Source: Knoxdaviesia capensis
Taxonomy: Eukaryota > Ascomycota > Sordariomycetes > Microascales > Gondwanamycetaceae
Assembly (NCBI GenBank): GCA_001510575.1
Contig: LNGK01000005.1
Location: 1,805,234-1,869,233 of the forward strand
Length of the DNA: 64,000 bases
Direction: 5' to 3'
Shown: positions 12,101 through 24,468 of the stretch, piece by piece
How positions within the stretch are numbered: the first letter of the stretch is position 1
How the letters are laid out: the number at the start of each line of letters is the position of its first letter
The notes under the pieces: generated by a model
Told to the model about the DNA's origin: nothing
What the model saw: only the letters and a program-made list of their open reading frames with translations
The model's database searches: none
Made by a program: the position numbers and the translations under genes

Positions 12101-13303
12101 TTACCGCTTAAAAGTAAGACGGACCGTAGAGGTAAGCTTATATAAAGGGGTTTTTATTACGACGTATTCGCTTATTATATAATAGAATACGAAGTAATAT
12201 CGAAAATTAAAGAAGTAAGTCGCTCCTAAGACGTAGAAGTACTTAATTAACGTAGAAGAGGTAGCTAAGAATAGCTACTAACTACCCGCCTAATTAGTAG
12301 TAGCTATAGCGACGTTAGAACTTATATAAGTATCTATAAGACGTACGATAAGCGTATAAGAGATATTATTAAGGCTAAAATTAGGCTTAACTTAGCGGAT
12401 AGGAAATTTATTAGATAAATATTTACTAAATTCTAGATCTATATTACTATTAAGAATATCGATTAGGTCTTATAATATAACCTAGCCGTCTCGAATAAGC
12501 TAAAGATATAGCGCGCGAAGACGCGCTTAGACCGTTTACTAGGACTTAACCTAACGGACTAGGTCGCTAACGGTTCTAGCTACGGTAAGGACTATACGAT
12601 AAGTATTAAAAATACTTAGTACGTCCTTAATCGCGTTTTAATTATATATTTTACGAAGGTACGAGAGTATATATCGCGGGATATAGTCGCCTATACCCTA
12701 GGGATAGGAATTAAACGCCTTAGCGTACGTAAGGTCCGTTAACGAAACGCGTATTATATCTAGGAGTATAGTATACGTTAGACTAAGGCTTACCTAGGAA
12801 GACGCGAGCCTAATATCGGACTTAAGACCTTTATAGATAACCTTACGAATAAATTCGTAATATATTAGCTTAGACGCGTACTCCGCTTCGACGTATAGAT
12901 AATTAGTAACGGCCTAGTTATATACTTCCTTACGCGTTCGAGTAATAAGAGGGTTAATAGCTAGCGTATACGCGTTCGGGTCCCTATTAGGGTTAACGTA
13001 CTACTAGATACTATACTAAGCTAACTAAGCTTCTATAGTATCGATCTATAGGAACTACTTATCGGAAGATAAGAGCTTCGGAAGCGTAGAGGATACGGTA
13101 GGCGTAGCCTATAGAGCGTTAGGGACGTAGGAGGATATCGCGTATAGATAAGGTAATTATTCGAGAATAAGATAACTAGATAAAATAACTTAAAAGTTAG
13201 ATATTTAAATAGAAAAAAATTAATAACTTATCGTTAACGGGAAGTTTCTAGATACTAATATAAATCTCGAAAGAGTAGAGTATTTAAATAAGAGAAAATC
13301 CAT

Positions 13304-13316
13304 CCGGGCTTATAAC
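13304..13316 (-). other. primer-binding site, half-tRNA(iMet) type
   Basis: The 13 bases abutting the inner edge of the 5' LTR read ccgggcttataac on the plus strand. The anticodon arm of fungal initiator tRNA-Met carries GGGCUCAUAAC, so the element (minus strand) would pair with it, with one C-to-T RIP change. Priming from an internal cut in the anticodon arm, not from the tRNA 3' CCA end, is known for copia-type elements. tRNA sequence is from general knowledge; the stem bases vary by species. Confidence 0.7.
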
Positions 13317-13469
13317 TATAGTATCTAATTATATATTAATTCTTCTATATATCTAACTAGCGGTATGTAGCTAGGCGGAGTCCTAGATAAACACCGCAGG
13401 CTCATCACCTGATCTGAGCATGACATGGCACGTGATAGTGCTCATGTGAGAGTGCTATATACTACCGCA
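13317..13469 (-). repeat. 5' LTR of the copia element (right copy)
   Basis: 153-bp partner of 6299-6451. Here the outer ~100 bp (13370-13469) are unmutated and keep the terminal CA, while the inner ~50 bp carry about six transitions. It would hold the promoter for the minus-strand transcript. Confidence 0.92.
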
Positions 13470-13474
13470 CCATT
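13470..13474. repeat. target-site duplication CCATT (right)
   Basis: Partner of 6294-6298. It directly follows the terminal CA of the right LTR and starts unmutated host sequence. Confidence 0.85.
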
Positions 13475-13855
13475 CTCGGGTTTTCACTCCCAGAGTCAAT
13501 CACGGGAACTCATGAGTCAGAGAAGAGAGAAGATAGACAGAAAAATGTCCCACTGGTAAGATGGGATCATGATCATGATTATTTGGAGAAGAACCTCTCC
13601 AGAGATCAAAAGAAGCCAAGACGGCAACATCATCCCCTTCGCCATCTATCATTTGACCCCCTTTGGTGTATAAAACAGAAAAAGAAACTCATGTACATAA
13701 CAAGAAGAGTAAAAACCCATAAAAATAAATCCAAAACTAAAGAAAAAATATCCAGAGCCTATCTGTAAGCCTGTGTCTCTCTTAACAGACAGTTGTATAT
13801 CATGTCATCCCGAAAAGTTCATCACAACACAGTCTCGTTCGCGCGCTCGTGATCT
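13475..13855. other. 3' flank of the NCS1 permease gene
   Basis: About 380 bp of normal-composition DNA between the TSD and the permease stop codon. A-rich stretches at 13670-13750 probably belong to the 3' UTR. No gene supported. Confidence 0.5.
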
Positions 13856-15818
13856 TTAAGCGCTGAGCTTCTGCTCCTTGTCGGGGAAGTGATTCTCCTC
13901 AGTATCGGTCATCTGGGGAGAAGGCGAAGCATAGATGACGCTGGATTCGGGCTTCTCGCCGTCGAAGAATCCTTCGCGGCCCTCGTGAGCCATGTACTCA
14001 AAGGTCAACGGAGTGTCTTCATATCCGGGAGGATAGACGGGGAGCTTTATGAACTGAATAAGAACGGTGTAGATGATACCCGCAGTGAAGAAGGTAAGCA
14101 CCCAACCCATCATGTACATGTACTTGGCAGACTGGTTGACGGCGCTGGCCTGGTACTGGCCGACCAGACCCGGGATACCCAGACTGGTACCACCAACCCA
14201 GGCAAACACACCGACCCAGTTGACACCCGACCAGAACCAGTACAGGCTGCCCTTGGTTCCACGGAACATGGAGGGCACGTGGAGGTTGCCCTTGCGGACA
14301 AAGAGGTAGTCGGCGATGATGACAGCGCATAGGGGAGCCATGAAGATGTTGTAGCTGCCCAGAAAGGACAGGAACTTCTGCGCGTTGGTCATCAGCTTCC
14401 ACGGGACCACGGCAACACCCAGGATGGCGCAGAGAATCTGACCACGGCGAATGGTCAGGTACTTGGGGAACAGGCCGGTCATATCAGCACCGAACGGCAC
14501 CGAGTTGGCACCGAAGTTGGCAACGGGGACACTGAGGAAGAAGGCGAGGGCCACAAAGAACACGCCGGCACGGCTAGTGGGGTTCCAGTAGTGGTCAAGG
14601 ATGGCGTTGAGGAGATCCCAGATGTTCCAGTAGGCCTTGCCCCATTTGGCCTGCATGGAGGTGGTCGAGGCAAGACCCAAGAAGAACACGAGGACCTTGG
14701 AGAAGAAGGCAGCAAAACCCTGGATCATACCGGCATCGCTGGGCTTCTTGCAGTAACGGGCCAGATCGGGCTGGTTAACCAGCATAGGGGACAGAGATCC
14801 CATGATGACGTTGATTCCGCTCATGACCGACCAGCCCAGAGGAATAACGGCAGCAGTCTTAAGACCAGCGGTGGAGGCGACATCAAGGTTGTTGATACCG
14901 GCACCGTGGGCCATGCACCAGCCGAAGAGACCGAAGGTGGCAAAGGGCATGATGATACCCTTGACGGTGAAGATGTAGTGGATGCTGCGAGGGTGGACCC
15001 AGGTGAAGGGGAATTGGATCAACCACACAATGAAGAAAGCAAGAAGCTGCTTCGAGGTGATATCAGCGCTCGCCGGCAATTGGTTGGGCCACGCGTTCCA
15101 GCTTTCGCCGAAGATGCAGCGCAGGCAGACTGAGAACAAGTTGGCGCCATAGAAAGTCTGGATGCCGTACCAGATAATGCAGACCACAGCACGAATGAAC
15201 ACAAAGAAGTAGGATCCGTACATGCCCATGACAGACCGGCAAATAACGGGGCTGGTTTGGTGAGGGTAATGTTAGCTTGACGGATCCCCATGTGATTCAT
15301 ATTTCGGTAACCGAACGGCACAATTCCAAGTTCGGAGGCGAGAGAGAAACTTACTATCCAAGGTGATAAGTGGCACCAGCACGAGCCATGCCCACAATGA
15401 CACAAGCAGCGATAAAGGAGCCTAGAGTGCAGGAAATGAAAGCCTGCTGCCAGGTCTGTATAGTGGAAAGGAAAGAGCATTTTGTGTTAGTGAGATAGTC
15501 GATGGGATGGCAAGGAGAAGCTTCGATTAGGGCCTCTTCCAGCGAAGGTCTTTGACTTACCAGACCAGTTGCAATCAGAGACGAGGCAACGTTCCAGCCA
15601 GTGGTACCGAATACACTGGAGAACCAGAACAGAGGCAAGTTATGCCAAGACCATGTGCGCTGCTCGGGAGGAGTGGGCTCTAGATCTTCGTTGGACCATC
15701 TGGCATCTCCGATGGAGGCGTGGCCAGAGGGAGAAGGCTTGACCTTCACAAACTCAGCGAAGGCTTCCTTCGACTGGAAGGGAGCCTTGATCTCCGTGAC
15801 AGTAGGAAAACGGCCCAT
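13856..15818 (-). CDS. NCS1-family nucleobase/allantoin-type permease (Fur-like)
   Basis: Polytopic plasma-membrane proton symporter of the nucleobase-cation-symport-1 family, which in fungi takes up uracil, allantoin, uridine, hydantoins, thiamine or related compounds. Exons: 15818-15561, 15455-15355, 15251-13856, giving 1755 nt (584 aa). Family marks include RTWSWHNLPLFWFSS, the SSLIATGLTWQQAF first membrane segment, YHLGYPVICRSVMGMYGSYF, WYGIQTFYGA, and IFMAPLCAVIIADYLFVRKG. About 12 membrane segments with a hydrophilic N-tail of about 60 and a C-tail of about 70 residues ending KEQKLSA. The look is closest to the Fur subgroup, but the substrate is not decidable from sequence alone. A PuuE-like gene and a Zn2Cys6 regulator lie 5-10 kb away. 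Confidence 0.92.
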
Positions 15819-18800
15819 TGTGACGGTGGTATCCGATGAGATGGGGAGTGGGCGGGAGATGATGAAGAAGAAGAGGAGGAATGTATGGTGGGATCACGAG
15901 GATTATATGAAAACGCACACAAAACACACACACACACAAGTCTCTCTGGCCCAGGGTCAGTCAGTCTTGTAAAAAAAGGGAAACCCACTTCGACCGCGTG
16001 GGATGAAGAACCAATTGCTGATGCAATGGAGGGGAGGGGAAATGAAGATAGGATCTGACGGTGACGGCGACGGCAGGGTAGATAGAAAAGGAAAGAGGTC
16101 AGGAAAGAGATGGGGGTGAAGATGGTTCCCGTGTTAAATAGAAAAAATCCAAGAGCCTCAAGAAAAAAAGACAAAGTGAATGTCAAATGATATCAAGAGT
16201 GGATAACCTTTAATCGACCTGACATCGTTATCACAGGTTCACAGCCCACCCTTGTCGGTGATATCTGGAGAGGCGGGACGATTAGATCAAATGGATGGAA
16301 GTTGTTTTAATGTGGACTTGGGAAGGGGGAGGGAGGGAGGGAAGAAACACCAGCCAACGAAACCAAACTTACAAGACACGGAAGGAAATTTACAGACAGC
16401 CATGGGGATGGTCGGCGTGTTTCCAACCGACGACGAGCCTGGGAAGAACTAGACCCAAAAGGATGGGAGGAAGAGAGCAGGGACGGAAGAAAAGGTGGCC
16501 AGGTTGTGTCCAGATGGAAAGGGTGACCTTACCATGTAACCTTCTGCACGTCAGTGTGAGTGATTCAAGGAGGAAGAAAGAGAAAGATAGAGAGACAGAG
16601 AGAGATAGAGAACGAGACACAGCAGTTCCCGGCCACTTCGTTCACAGGGGGGTATGGAAGAACTCTAGCAGTGGTGGGGCCCTCGTTAGACCCAGTCGAC
16701 GACGCTCGAAGAACAAGCTTCAGTGGATACAAGCTAGGTGAGTGGGAAATAAAGTGCCTAAGGTGGTCGAGGATGCGGGCGGCAGACTTGACGGCGTGGG
16801 CGGTTTTTGAGATGCATAGTCCATGGTGAACTTAGCTTTTGTGTTGTTGTAGTCTGGCCGTAGTCTCTTACATGAACCCGCGAGAGGTGGATATAGACTG
16901 ACGCGCCCGTTCACGAGCCCGGCATTTCCAGGCCGGCAAGGCTTTCATGTCAGGGAAAATACAGTCCGGCATGCTTGAGTGCTTGTTCTGGACAGAGCAG
17001 TGAAGAAGCATTGCTCCTCGCTTCTTTATCATGAGAGTCGTCTCATCTGCCAAAGTCCAATATCTTCCCAGAATGGAAGTGGGGGAGCGAACTCTCCAAA
17101 TCGGCACATGCCAGTCGAATCATGCAATGGTGCAGGATGAACTGGACAGGTCCCATCAAATCCCGCAGATGTTCGGTTCACTTCGACCCATGAGGGGGGT
17201 TGATCCATTCCGACCCAGAGCTCTGGGTGGCTGCGTGGTGTGTGGCTCTGGGGAGGGATGTCTCGCCTTAGTCGATATCAGCTTCCAAAAGCACCACAGG
17301 CCATGTCGTGTGTTCAAGGTGGGTGCGATCGGTGTGACAGCGGCGATAAGAGATGATGGTTCCCATTGGGGCTGGTGCATGGCCGAGATACTGAATTGAG
17401 TGGGATGAGGGCGTGCGTGGTGGTGGCACCATGAACAGAATCTAGGCAAAAATGGCCCGGCATAGCAGAGGGGAAGCAAAGCTAGACCTGAAATCATATA
17501 TGTATGGTGTGTATGGATATGAATATACCTCCTTGTTGACAAACGGCCGCGGTTGGGGTATCCATGGAGTGAACTTACGCAGACGACAGGCGACAACGGC
17601 CATCAGGACGGCGGATGATGCTTGGGGACGGTATCCGGACTAGTATACACGCCGTTAAGTTAAACGCTACTCTCTCTACAGTACTTATATATACACGTGG
17701 TCCTATCTTCACAGTCTGGGATCGGTGAGGCGAAGATAAATAGTAATGAAAAAGAAATTCATTCCTTCCGTCGATTTGTTCGCAGGAAATAGTTGACCGA
17801 AACGGGCCGCCCAGTTTTCAGGGTTAGGCTTCTAGTGGTCGAACCCACACTGCAGTGGCGATAGATGGATAAGAAGGGGAGTAAGATTTACACGTTATGG
17901 GATTGGCCATCGACGGACGCACAGGACAGGGCATAAAAAGCACCGGCCTGTAATTTACCTATATTTTGCGTGGCCAGGACATGGGCCACATGCTTTCTTT
18001 CCGTTGACTGCATCCGTCTCTCTCTCTCCTCTCTCTCTCATGTTATGCTTACTGGAAATGTCCTTGCATCAGTCTGGATGGGTCTTTTATACCCGCGAAG
18101 ATGGCTGGTGGAGGTTGAATGAGTTACAATGGGTTTATATCCAGGCAAAACAGGAACATGAGTGCTCGTATGTATTCAGGGTAGCATATGAGTTCAACGT
18201 CGACTCTATAGGCAGGGCTTAATTTGAGTTGCTGATATTTCTAATCTCATCACTAATGGATCTGTGTTATCGCCGAGGTCGACGTTATTTATGGCTATAC
18301 GAGGTACCTGGTATATAAGCCCAGATTCAGGCTTAGGGGATGTCTTCTCAGAGCATCACCTCGCTCAACCTAAGAGGGTTGCAAGATATACAGTACAGTA
18401 CATACCTACGGAGAGAGAGAGACTCTGATCTACATCAAGAGGTGGCGATAGATGGGTGTGTATCACTATGGACATAGAAGGAAAGAAGAAATCTTGACCC
18501 GACTTGGACGAGACATAAGAGGGGCCAACGATGTGTCTGTCTCTGGAACGGAAAGTTCCGGTTAATGTGTGCTCATTGTGAGTTGTGAGGACTGGGAAGT
18601 GGTCAAGACGGCCAGGGATGTTTTGTTGGGGGGGTTGTTAGCCGGCATGATGAGGCGAAAAACAAAGCAGGTCTTCTCTTCCCATGAACTTTTGAGTTGA
18701 TTCGCATGTCCCCGGTCGAGACGAAGAACCGACATGCATCAGGCTACAGCACACCACCAGGTAGAAAAGTACCGAAGTAGGTACTGGTACAGGTTCCGGT

Positions 18801-20100
18801 CGGCCAGGTACAAACACGAAGGCCGGAGGGTCCACAAGTTGTTCTCCGACTAGGCCATGATTGGCGTGGCTGGCAATAATGGCGAACCAGGTACAAGGGA
18901 TTCGTTAGTTCGTGGAATGGGGGCACAGGCCGTTTGACGCCGTCCAGAGGCCGCGGAGACGGTGGGGGCCAGAAATTATAGACGGGTAGGGTCGATTGGG
19001 TGTTCGTAGATCCCGAGAGTCGGTGAAAAAGTGTGTGTGCGTGCATGCCGTATGTGAGTCAATTTTGGCGCTCCGGCTGAGTGGAAGCTGTGAGGATTCC
19101 TGAAGTCCCCCATCAACTCGGTGATGCATTTCGCTGTGTGCTGCAGCCGCCACCACCACGGTTCAATATCAGACTTCGGCATACCGTAGGCACAAGGTAC
19201 TGTACTACAGTACATTGGAAGGACACCAACATGGGAGATCCAATGCAAGGGTGGTGGGGCTGGTCCTTGCAGCAGTGGGGATGGGTGTGTGTGTGGTGAT
19301 CGCGGAATATCAGTGATTGGCGGGGTGTGTGCTATGTGACTCTATCTTACCTCTAAAAATACCACCCAAGTTTCTATACATACGCATTATCGGAATCTAA
19401 ACTCCCGATGCCTTGCAGGGGGTGCACGGATTTTCATGGCTTTGTTTGGTGAAAACAACGCTGGGATATTGGAACGGGCACCAGCCGTTAGGGTTCACGT
19501 AGCTCAACTCTTGATGCCGGGGCTTTTTATGCCACCCGTCCACCCCCTCCCAAGTTCGTTTATTTCCTGCCTCGTTGCCAGTGTCGATCGCCAGCAAAGA
19601 GACAGTTTGTGCGGGCCAGATGTTGCCGGTGTGTTGCAGGCTTACATCTCGTCCCCGTTGTCTGTCCTCAGGTGGTCGGCCGGTCTGTCTCCTCCTTGTC
19701 TGTGTAAAGTCCAGCCCTAGCTTCTCCCACATGGTGAACGCTGAACAGGGCCGGGCCGATTCTTCTCTGATCAGGCCTTTCCTGGTATGATTTCTGCAGT
19801 TGGCGTCTCCCACCATGCAGGTCTAGAGTCCGACTTCGGCGCTAGTTCTGAGCATGGAGATGTGTGGATGTGGAATAATACGGGCCAATATTGTTGAGTG
19901 GGTACCTCCACAGCTGTACCTCCATTCCATCCATGCCAGAAGCTCCCGAACTTGCCTCTGCACTGTGCTTGGCCGAGAATTCTATACCGAGCCCAGAGTA
20001 AAAATGGCTTCCGTGGTCCCGTTGGCACAGTGTGTGCACTATACAGTACGGCCAATTTGATATGTGTGTATTACTTACTCATTCTCGTAGGCCGCTGTGA
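15819..20100. other. long gene-poor intergenic region
   Basis: About 4.3 kb. The first few hundred bp are the permease promoter; an AC repeat lies at about 15924-15940 and an AG/GATA-rich tract at 16560-16620. Many short frames exist on both strands but none shows domain-like composition, splice continuity or recognisable similarity. TACTGTA/TACAGTA palindromic words recur (17677, 18389, 19197, 20042). A non-coding RNA cannot be excluded. Confidence 0.45.
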
Positions 20101-21045
20101 TCTTGCCTTCTTCCTTCTTCCCTCTCCTCAATCTCCACTTCTCCCCTCTTCTTGTTTTGACCTCAAGAGTTCTTCTGCCTCTGCGTAAACCATTCTCACC
20201 ACTATCTTCGGATCGATTGTTGCTGTGCTTTCCCAATTGCCGGCACGCGGTCTCTTTCTCGTTCACTTGCCTCGTCGGTCCTTGGCTTCACCCTGTGTCA
20301 ATGCCGACCTCTCCCGTGCTCCACCTTCAACCACAACCCCATATCTCCTCCATAGCCAGGAACATCATCGTCACCATCTGTTCCAACTGAGCTGGTTTTA
20401 AAGCTGGCTTTGCTCGTTATATGTCAGCCGTAAGCATATCTGCAGATTCCGGTCCCATGTTTCGGGATCAGCACCACTTCAACCTCTCCCACCGATCCAT
20501 ATACTGTAGCATACTACATACAGTTCCAGCACCTCTTCCAGAACGCAAGACCTCTCTCAATCCCTCACAGTCGCCCATTCAACTTCCTCGAAAGGCCTGA
20601 GCTCACCGTCCGAGTATACCTGCTCCACTCTTGCTGACTCCTCAGTACCCAGTCAGCCCTAATTCCGTTGCATTTGCATAGATGCCAGGGTCGTTGAAGC
20701 ACAGGGCACATCTTCTTCTGCCTCCTCGGGAGATTCACCACGGTTTTCTGGCCTCTCCTCTTCCCCCCTCTATCTCGAGTTCCGATCCCCGGTTTGCGCG
20801 TCATTTTGTTCTCTGTATTCCCCTCACGCGCTCACGTTCTTTGTGTGCGCGCCTCACTGTCACTCAGAAATCGTGCATACTCTCCTGATATTTTCACCAA
20901 GTCATACTTGTGGATACTTCTACTGGAGCGAATACCTGAATGCGGTAACTCTGAAGACCAAAAATCAACACCTCCAAGCTTAAGTGGAGACCGGGAAAGT
21001 GCATGACAGTTCGGAGTTCTCGATCCTCTCACAAACCTCCCAGTC
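20101..21045 (+). promoter_or_regulatory. pyrimidine-rich promoter and leader of the Zn2Cys6 gene
   Basis: CT-rich stretches (about 20105-20180, 20500-20570, 20700-20780) typical of upstream regions of fungal genes precede the start codon. An ATG at 21003 opens a 63-codon uORF in another frame that overlaps the main start (ends 21194). Its context has T at -3, so leaky scanning to 21046 is likely. Confidence 0.5.
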
Positions 21046-24000
21046 ATGTTCGGCGTTGCAACTTCCACCGCCGGCTCGACCGCAAATACCTCGGCCGCCG
21101 GGGACCGCCCGTCTCCGCTATCTCGGCCTTCCTCTCCGGACAGCTCCATCAGTCCTCATCATGTTGGAGACATCAGCATCAACGGGGAATCTGACCACGC
21201 CCCCCCTGTATCCACCGTGCCTGACCCAGCTCAACCCACTCGAAAGTCCCGTGTTGCCTTGGCCTGCAAGAGATGTAAACGGAGAAAGCAGCGTGTAAGT
21301 TCAACTTGACCCTTCTGGTCAATCCCGCCATGCGTTTTGCCTCTTCGGTCTGCGCCAGCTTCTGGAACCCTAAGTCACGTCACATATCTCTCTTTCCATC
21401 TACGCCACCACTGACGCCTTGATGCCCGTTGTATCGCTCTATAGTGCGATGGAATACATCCCGTCTGCAAATCCTGTCAAAAAGCCGGAGTTCAATGCAT
21501 CTACGAGCGAACCCTTCGGCCCCAATATCCCGGTGGAAAGTCCTTGTATGTACACCCTCAACCCCGCCGAGCTTTTCAACATCCACTTGGTGCAAGCTAT
21601 AAGCACACGAGCAATGGCTTGCTGTTGAGATGACCGAAATCTAACTCCGTCTGTCCCACCCTCTAGATATATCAATGCCTTGGAGGAGCGCATTGCCTTC
21701 TTAGAGGCAAGACTCCCGGAATATTCTCAGGATCACTATGCCACCGCCACTTCCACCGCCGTAGCCGCCACTACCACATCTTCAACGCCGATCCCCATCA
21801 CGTTTAAACCCATCGGCCGGAGACCAAACCCCAATTCTCCCCCCGATCACCGCCCGGACACAGCCGATGTAGATGTCAAGACTGAGCATCCTCTGCCAAC
21901 CTCATCTCTGCCACCCCGATGTGAATCACGAGACTCCTACTCCCCACCGCTCTCAGAAGAAGAAACTTCAACGTCTCTGGTTGATGGAGTCGCCTATCTC
22001 TCGCTATGCGCCTCGGGGACTACCACTGAGCAATCCCCGGAACCGTTCTATTTGGGATCCAGCTCCGGTGCTGCCATCGCCAGGATGATCCAGACCTCCA
22101 TCTTCCACAACTCTCGTCAAGCTTTGGGACCTTCAGGTCGCCATGCCCGTCCTCCACCGTTGTCACCTACCACTCCTACTGGCCCTAGGCTTGAATCATC
22201 GGGATTTGAAGTGTCATCGTCTCGACCGTTGCGCCCCGGAGCTCCCATCCATTCGTTGTCTTCTCCTGCCGTTGGTCCTGTACCTCCAGGTGCTAGAGCC
22301 TTTCGATCCGATCACTCCGAAGATGAGTCCATTGCAAGATTAATGCCTGGCATAGTCTCTTCCTCTGCAAATCCCGAGTTCCCCCCTATGGAGCAAGCAA
22401 AGCTGCTCTTTGACGTGTTCTTTGGTCGCATGCATACTCGCTGGCCCATCTTGGATCGGACCTTATACACCCAGTTCTTCTCCCAGCAATACAGCCAGGG
22501 AGCTCTCCCTATCCAGCACCGCAGTATTATGCATCTCATATACGCCATCTCCGCTCGCTTCCTGCAACTTACCAAGAAGCCCTGTAATGTCGACCCAGAG
22601 GTGAGCTCATATCCTTCATATGCCTCCCATATATGTGTGGGCCCCCTTAAGTTGGTATATACTAACAATACTTTTGCTTATATCCATTATAGCGCCATCT
22701 CGCCGCTGCAATCGAACCCATGGACTACATCCTTGAACAACATAACATTACCACTATCCAGTTCCTACTGTTACTGGCAGTTCACGGACAGCGCTCCCCT
22801 TATGGTGCGGGAGCTTGGACTCAAGTTCGATACGTTGTTACCATGTGCATCGAGCTTGGTCTTCATCGTCGCCGGACCAGTACAGCCGCGTCACCTCAAT
22901 CTGCACGCGATTTGGAAATCCGTCGCCGTGCGTTTTGGTCTTGCTACTGTCTGGATCGTCTTACCAGTGTTGTTCTTGGGCGAACTTTTGGTATTGCCGA
23001 TAGGGATATCAATGTCGAGGTTAGTAGTCTATTTTCCTTCAACAAATGTCGTCATACACGGCTAGTCCTCCGTTTCTAATTGCCCCTTTTATATTTCCAA
23101 ATCCTATAGGTGCCTAGTGATGATCCTCAATACTGGGATCTTTCAGCTGTTGGGGAGCCACCTCAAGGCTCGCAGCCATATTGGAGCAACATCCAGCCAT
23201 TTATTCACATTGTTAAGCTGCGCAAACTTCAGTCCAAAATCCATCGGATAGTGTACCGTGTGGATCAGGATGTCTTCGGTGGTTCCCCCGAGCACCGTGC
23301 CCGGTTGGATGCCAAAATGTCTGACATCCTGAAAGATCTCGATGAATGGGTGCAGCAGATTCCTCATCCCCCCAAGAATGCTAAAGTCGCAGCCACTTGG
23401 ATGTATGAACCTGAGAGCACATACCATGACTCTCGGGACTTCTTCAGCCTGTAAGTGTCTTCTCCGACTAATCTCTAATCTTCACGACGATGTGTCGATT
23501 AAATTCTAACTTTCCTCCCCAGGCAATACCATAAATCTGTCCTCTCTCTATTCACGGTTTTACTCCCAAATCTCGAGCCATCCGACCCCCGTTTCGTCAT
23601 TACTGCCCGATCAGCAGCTTCGGTGTGTATTGCATACAAGCGGCTAAACCAACAGAAGACTCTCAGCTACACAATGATAGCTCTACACTCATGCTTTGTT
23701 GCTGGACTTACCCTTGTGTACTGCCTGTGGCGCGACAAGACTCTATTCTCTTACGATGCCCTGGAAGCTACACGGGCATGCTCGCTGTCGCTCACCATCT
23801 TTGGTGAAAAGTGGCCAGGTGCCGTCAAGTACCGCGACATCTTCGATGCCCTCTCAGGGAGCCTGTTCAAGTTCATCGTCAACCCAGCATTGCAGCCTGC
23901 ATCGCTTTCTCTTGGGCCACAACCCCTTCGGGTTGACCTGGACTCGGAATCACTCTCAGGTTCTGCTTCGGGAGTTACAAATGGACAGGGTGCTTCAACG

Positions 24001-24468
24001 GTCTCATCGGATGGCAACCCCGGGGCTGGAGGCTCAGGTCCTGCACTTCCAGGACGCAACGTGCGGGCATCAGTAAGCCAGCTTGTGTCGGACGCGGTGC
24101 GGGAAAATTTCATGGAGGTGGATGAGGAAGTGCCTGGAGGCTGGCAAGGCTGGCGCATCTTCAATGAAATGGTTCAGCAGGATATTACTACGCCGTCAGG
24201 AATCCCGGTAGGAGAAGGAGTCGGCGCGGCCCACTCGCAGCCGCAGCGGGGCGGGTTCCCAGGTGGAGAAGGAGCTAGGATGCAGTCCCACGGTCAACCT
24301 CCGACCCAACAGCAACAACACCATATGGCAGCCATGGCGGGGTGGGACGGGTTTGATCCGGAAGATTACAGTCATGGTGATGCTATGGAAGATGCAATTC
24401 CTGGGGCAAGTATGGCGATGATGATGGATTCGAATGCTTGGGATTTTGGCGGAGTTGAGTTCCGGTAG
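21046..24468 (+). CDS. Zn2Cys6 binuclear-cluster transcription factor
   Basis: Nuclear DNA-binding regulator. Exons: 21046-21294, 21445-21545, 21667-22600, 22693-23019, 23110-23450, 23523-24468, giving 2898 nt (965 aa), all phases closed. The cluster is split by intron 1 and has perfect spacing: C74-x2-C77-x6-C84-x6-C91-x2-C94-x6-C101 (ACKRCKRRKQR, then CDGIHPVCKSCQKAGVQC). A linker and a short coiled coil (ALEERIAFLEARL, about 120-133) follow. The fungal middle homology region runs from about 320 to 650 (LFDVFFGRMHTRWPIL, RRAFWSCYCLDRLTS, LGRTFGIADRDINV). The C-tail is Gly/Gln-rich and acidic, a likely activation region. An in-frame TGA near 21004 confirms the start. Target genes are unknown; it faces the PuuE-like gene with 410 bp between stops. 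Confidence 0.92.

Larger units (their letters stand above)
6299..13469 (-). mobile_element. Ty1/copia LTR retrotransposon, RIP-mutated, minus-oriented
   Basis: Complete 7.17-kb element. Its boundaries are two gap-free 153-bp LTRs (6299-6451 and 13317-13469) flanked by the direct repeat CCATT (6294-6298 and 13470-13474). It is copia-type because minus-strand translation shows, through stop codons, RT segments KYKLDKD..ITRFKA (about 9130-9080) and LIYVDNILIS (about 8690, the YVDD box with D to N), then SILYIAITLRPDIIF and GPEYIATTN (about 8360-8250), the usual RT to RNase H junction. Thus gag lies toward 13 kb and RNase H toward 7.9 kb. No frame is intact. CpA and TpG are almost absent inside while CpG persists, the mark of saturated RIP. 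It is about 2 kb longer than most copia elements, partly explained by an extra antisense frame at 7.0-7.8 kb. Confidence 0.93.

Noticed and set aside
17830..17850. B-box-like GGTCGAACCC
   Set aside because: No A box or cloverleaf around it on either strand.
19397..19816. 139-codon minus-strand frame in the long intergenic region
   Set aside because: No recognisable domain, overlaps equally long frames on the other strand, and no promoter or splice signals.
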